From positions 53,320 to 117,319 of the forward strand of contig JAIVFJ010000202.1 of NCBI GenBank assembly GCA_025765615.1: a DNA stretch of 64,000 nt, written 5' to 3'. The notes under the pieces were generated by a model. It worked only from the letters and a program-made list of their open reading frames with translations, did not search any database and was not told the origin of the DNA. The translations under genes and the position numbers were made by a program. Numbering within the stretch: the stretch's first letter is position 1; each line of letters begins with the position of its first letter. Of the stretch, positions 63,768-64,000 are shown piece after piece. The DNA is from Zopfochytrium polystomum (lineage: Eukaryota > Chytridiomycota > Chytridiomycetes > Chytridiales > Chytridiaceae).

Positions 63768-64000
63768 AGGAATGCCCCTCTGAGGATTGTCCTCGAGCGG
63801 TTCGAGTCACACAACTCTAATCGCTGACAGACTTGCAAATTGTCTGGTGGAACGCAGGCAGCCAATGATTTCAGCCTGTGCGCATCGTGGTTGGAGTTGG
63901 ATTGGGAAGGAGACGGGCTAAATGCTTGTTTGGAGGCCTAATTAGTGCTTCGCAGCGCCAATGGAAGATGGGATCGTAGCTGGAAAGCTCGTTTGTGTCA
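63768..64000. other. Window end
   Basis: No feature recognised in the last 233 bases. Confidence 0.3.

Overview
This window is nuclear DNA of a fungus, most likely an early-diverging, chytrid-like one. Genes are interrupted by GT-AG introns of about 50-280 bp. The window carries a U2 snRNA, eukaryotic tRNAs (one with a canonical intron after position 37), SRP9, a DCAF7/WDR68-type WD40 protein, secreted fungal-type acid phosphatase and aspartic peptidase genes, and an ankyrin-like family with tryptophan-pair repeats. Placement among the chytrids is inference; only 'fungal or opisthokont' is well supported. Intergenic DNA is dense in microsatellites and homopolymers.

Layout. 1-12.5 kb: low-complexity DNA, a hidden 8-9 exon gene ending in a zinc-ribbon-like exon (4.1-6.6 kb), a small secreted protein gene (7.5-7.9 kb), a decayed DUF885 peptidase-like gene (9.6-10.5 kb) and a Cys/Trp-rich gene (11.9-12.4 kb). 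12.7-24.7 kb: an intact tryptophan-pair repeat protein, two F-box relics, a DCAF7 orthologue, a subtilase with several frameshifts, and SRP9. 24.9-30.1 kb: two tandem intact FSP1/AIFM2-like flavoproteins with identical intron positions. 30-37.7 kb: relics of the repeat family, the U2 snRNA gene, tRNA-Phe, a small secreted protein and a broken SDR. 38-47.5 kb: a stand-alone MICAL-type flavin monooxygenase, tRNA-Asn, an acid phosphatase, a His/Lys-rich secreted protein with near-duplicate introns, two membrane proteins, and tRNA-Ser. 48-53.6 kb: a tandem TauD-type dioxygenase pair (first copy broken, second intact) and a pepsin-like peptidase. 54-61 kb: an inverted segmental duplication around a tRNA-His gene that carries two families of short, unrecognised proteins. 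61-64 kb: repeats and weakly supported genes.

The housekeeping genes are intact. The accessory genes occur as one intact member plus broken paralogues: the tryptophan-pair repeats, TauD, F-box proteins and the short-protein families. This looks like a rapidly duplicating and decaying genomic region. No operon or pathway logic links the genes. The most distinctive content is the 29-residue tryptophan-pair repeat family and the palindromic short-protein locus around tRNA-His.
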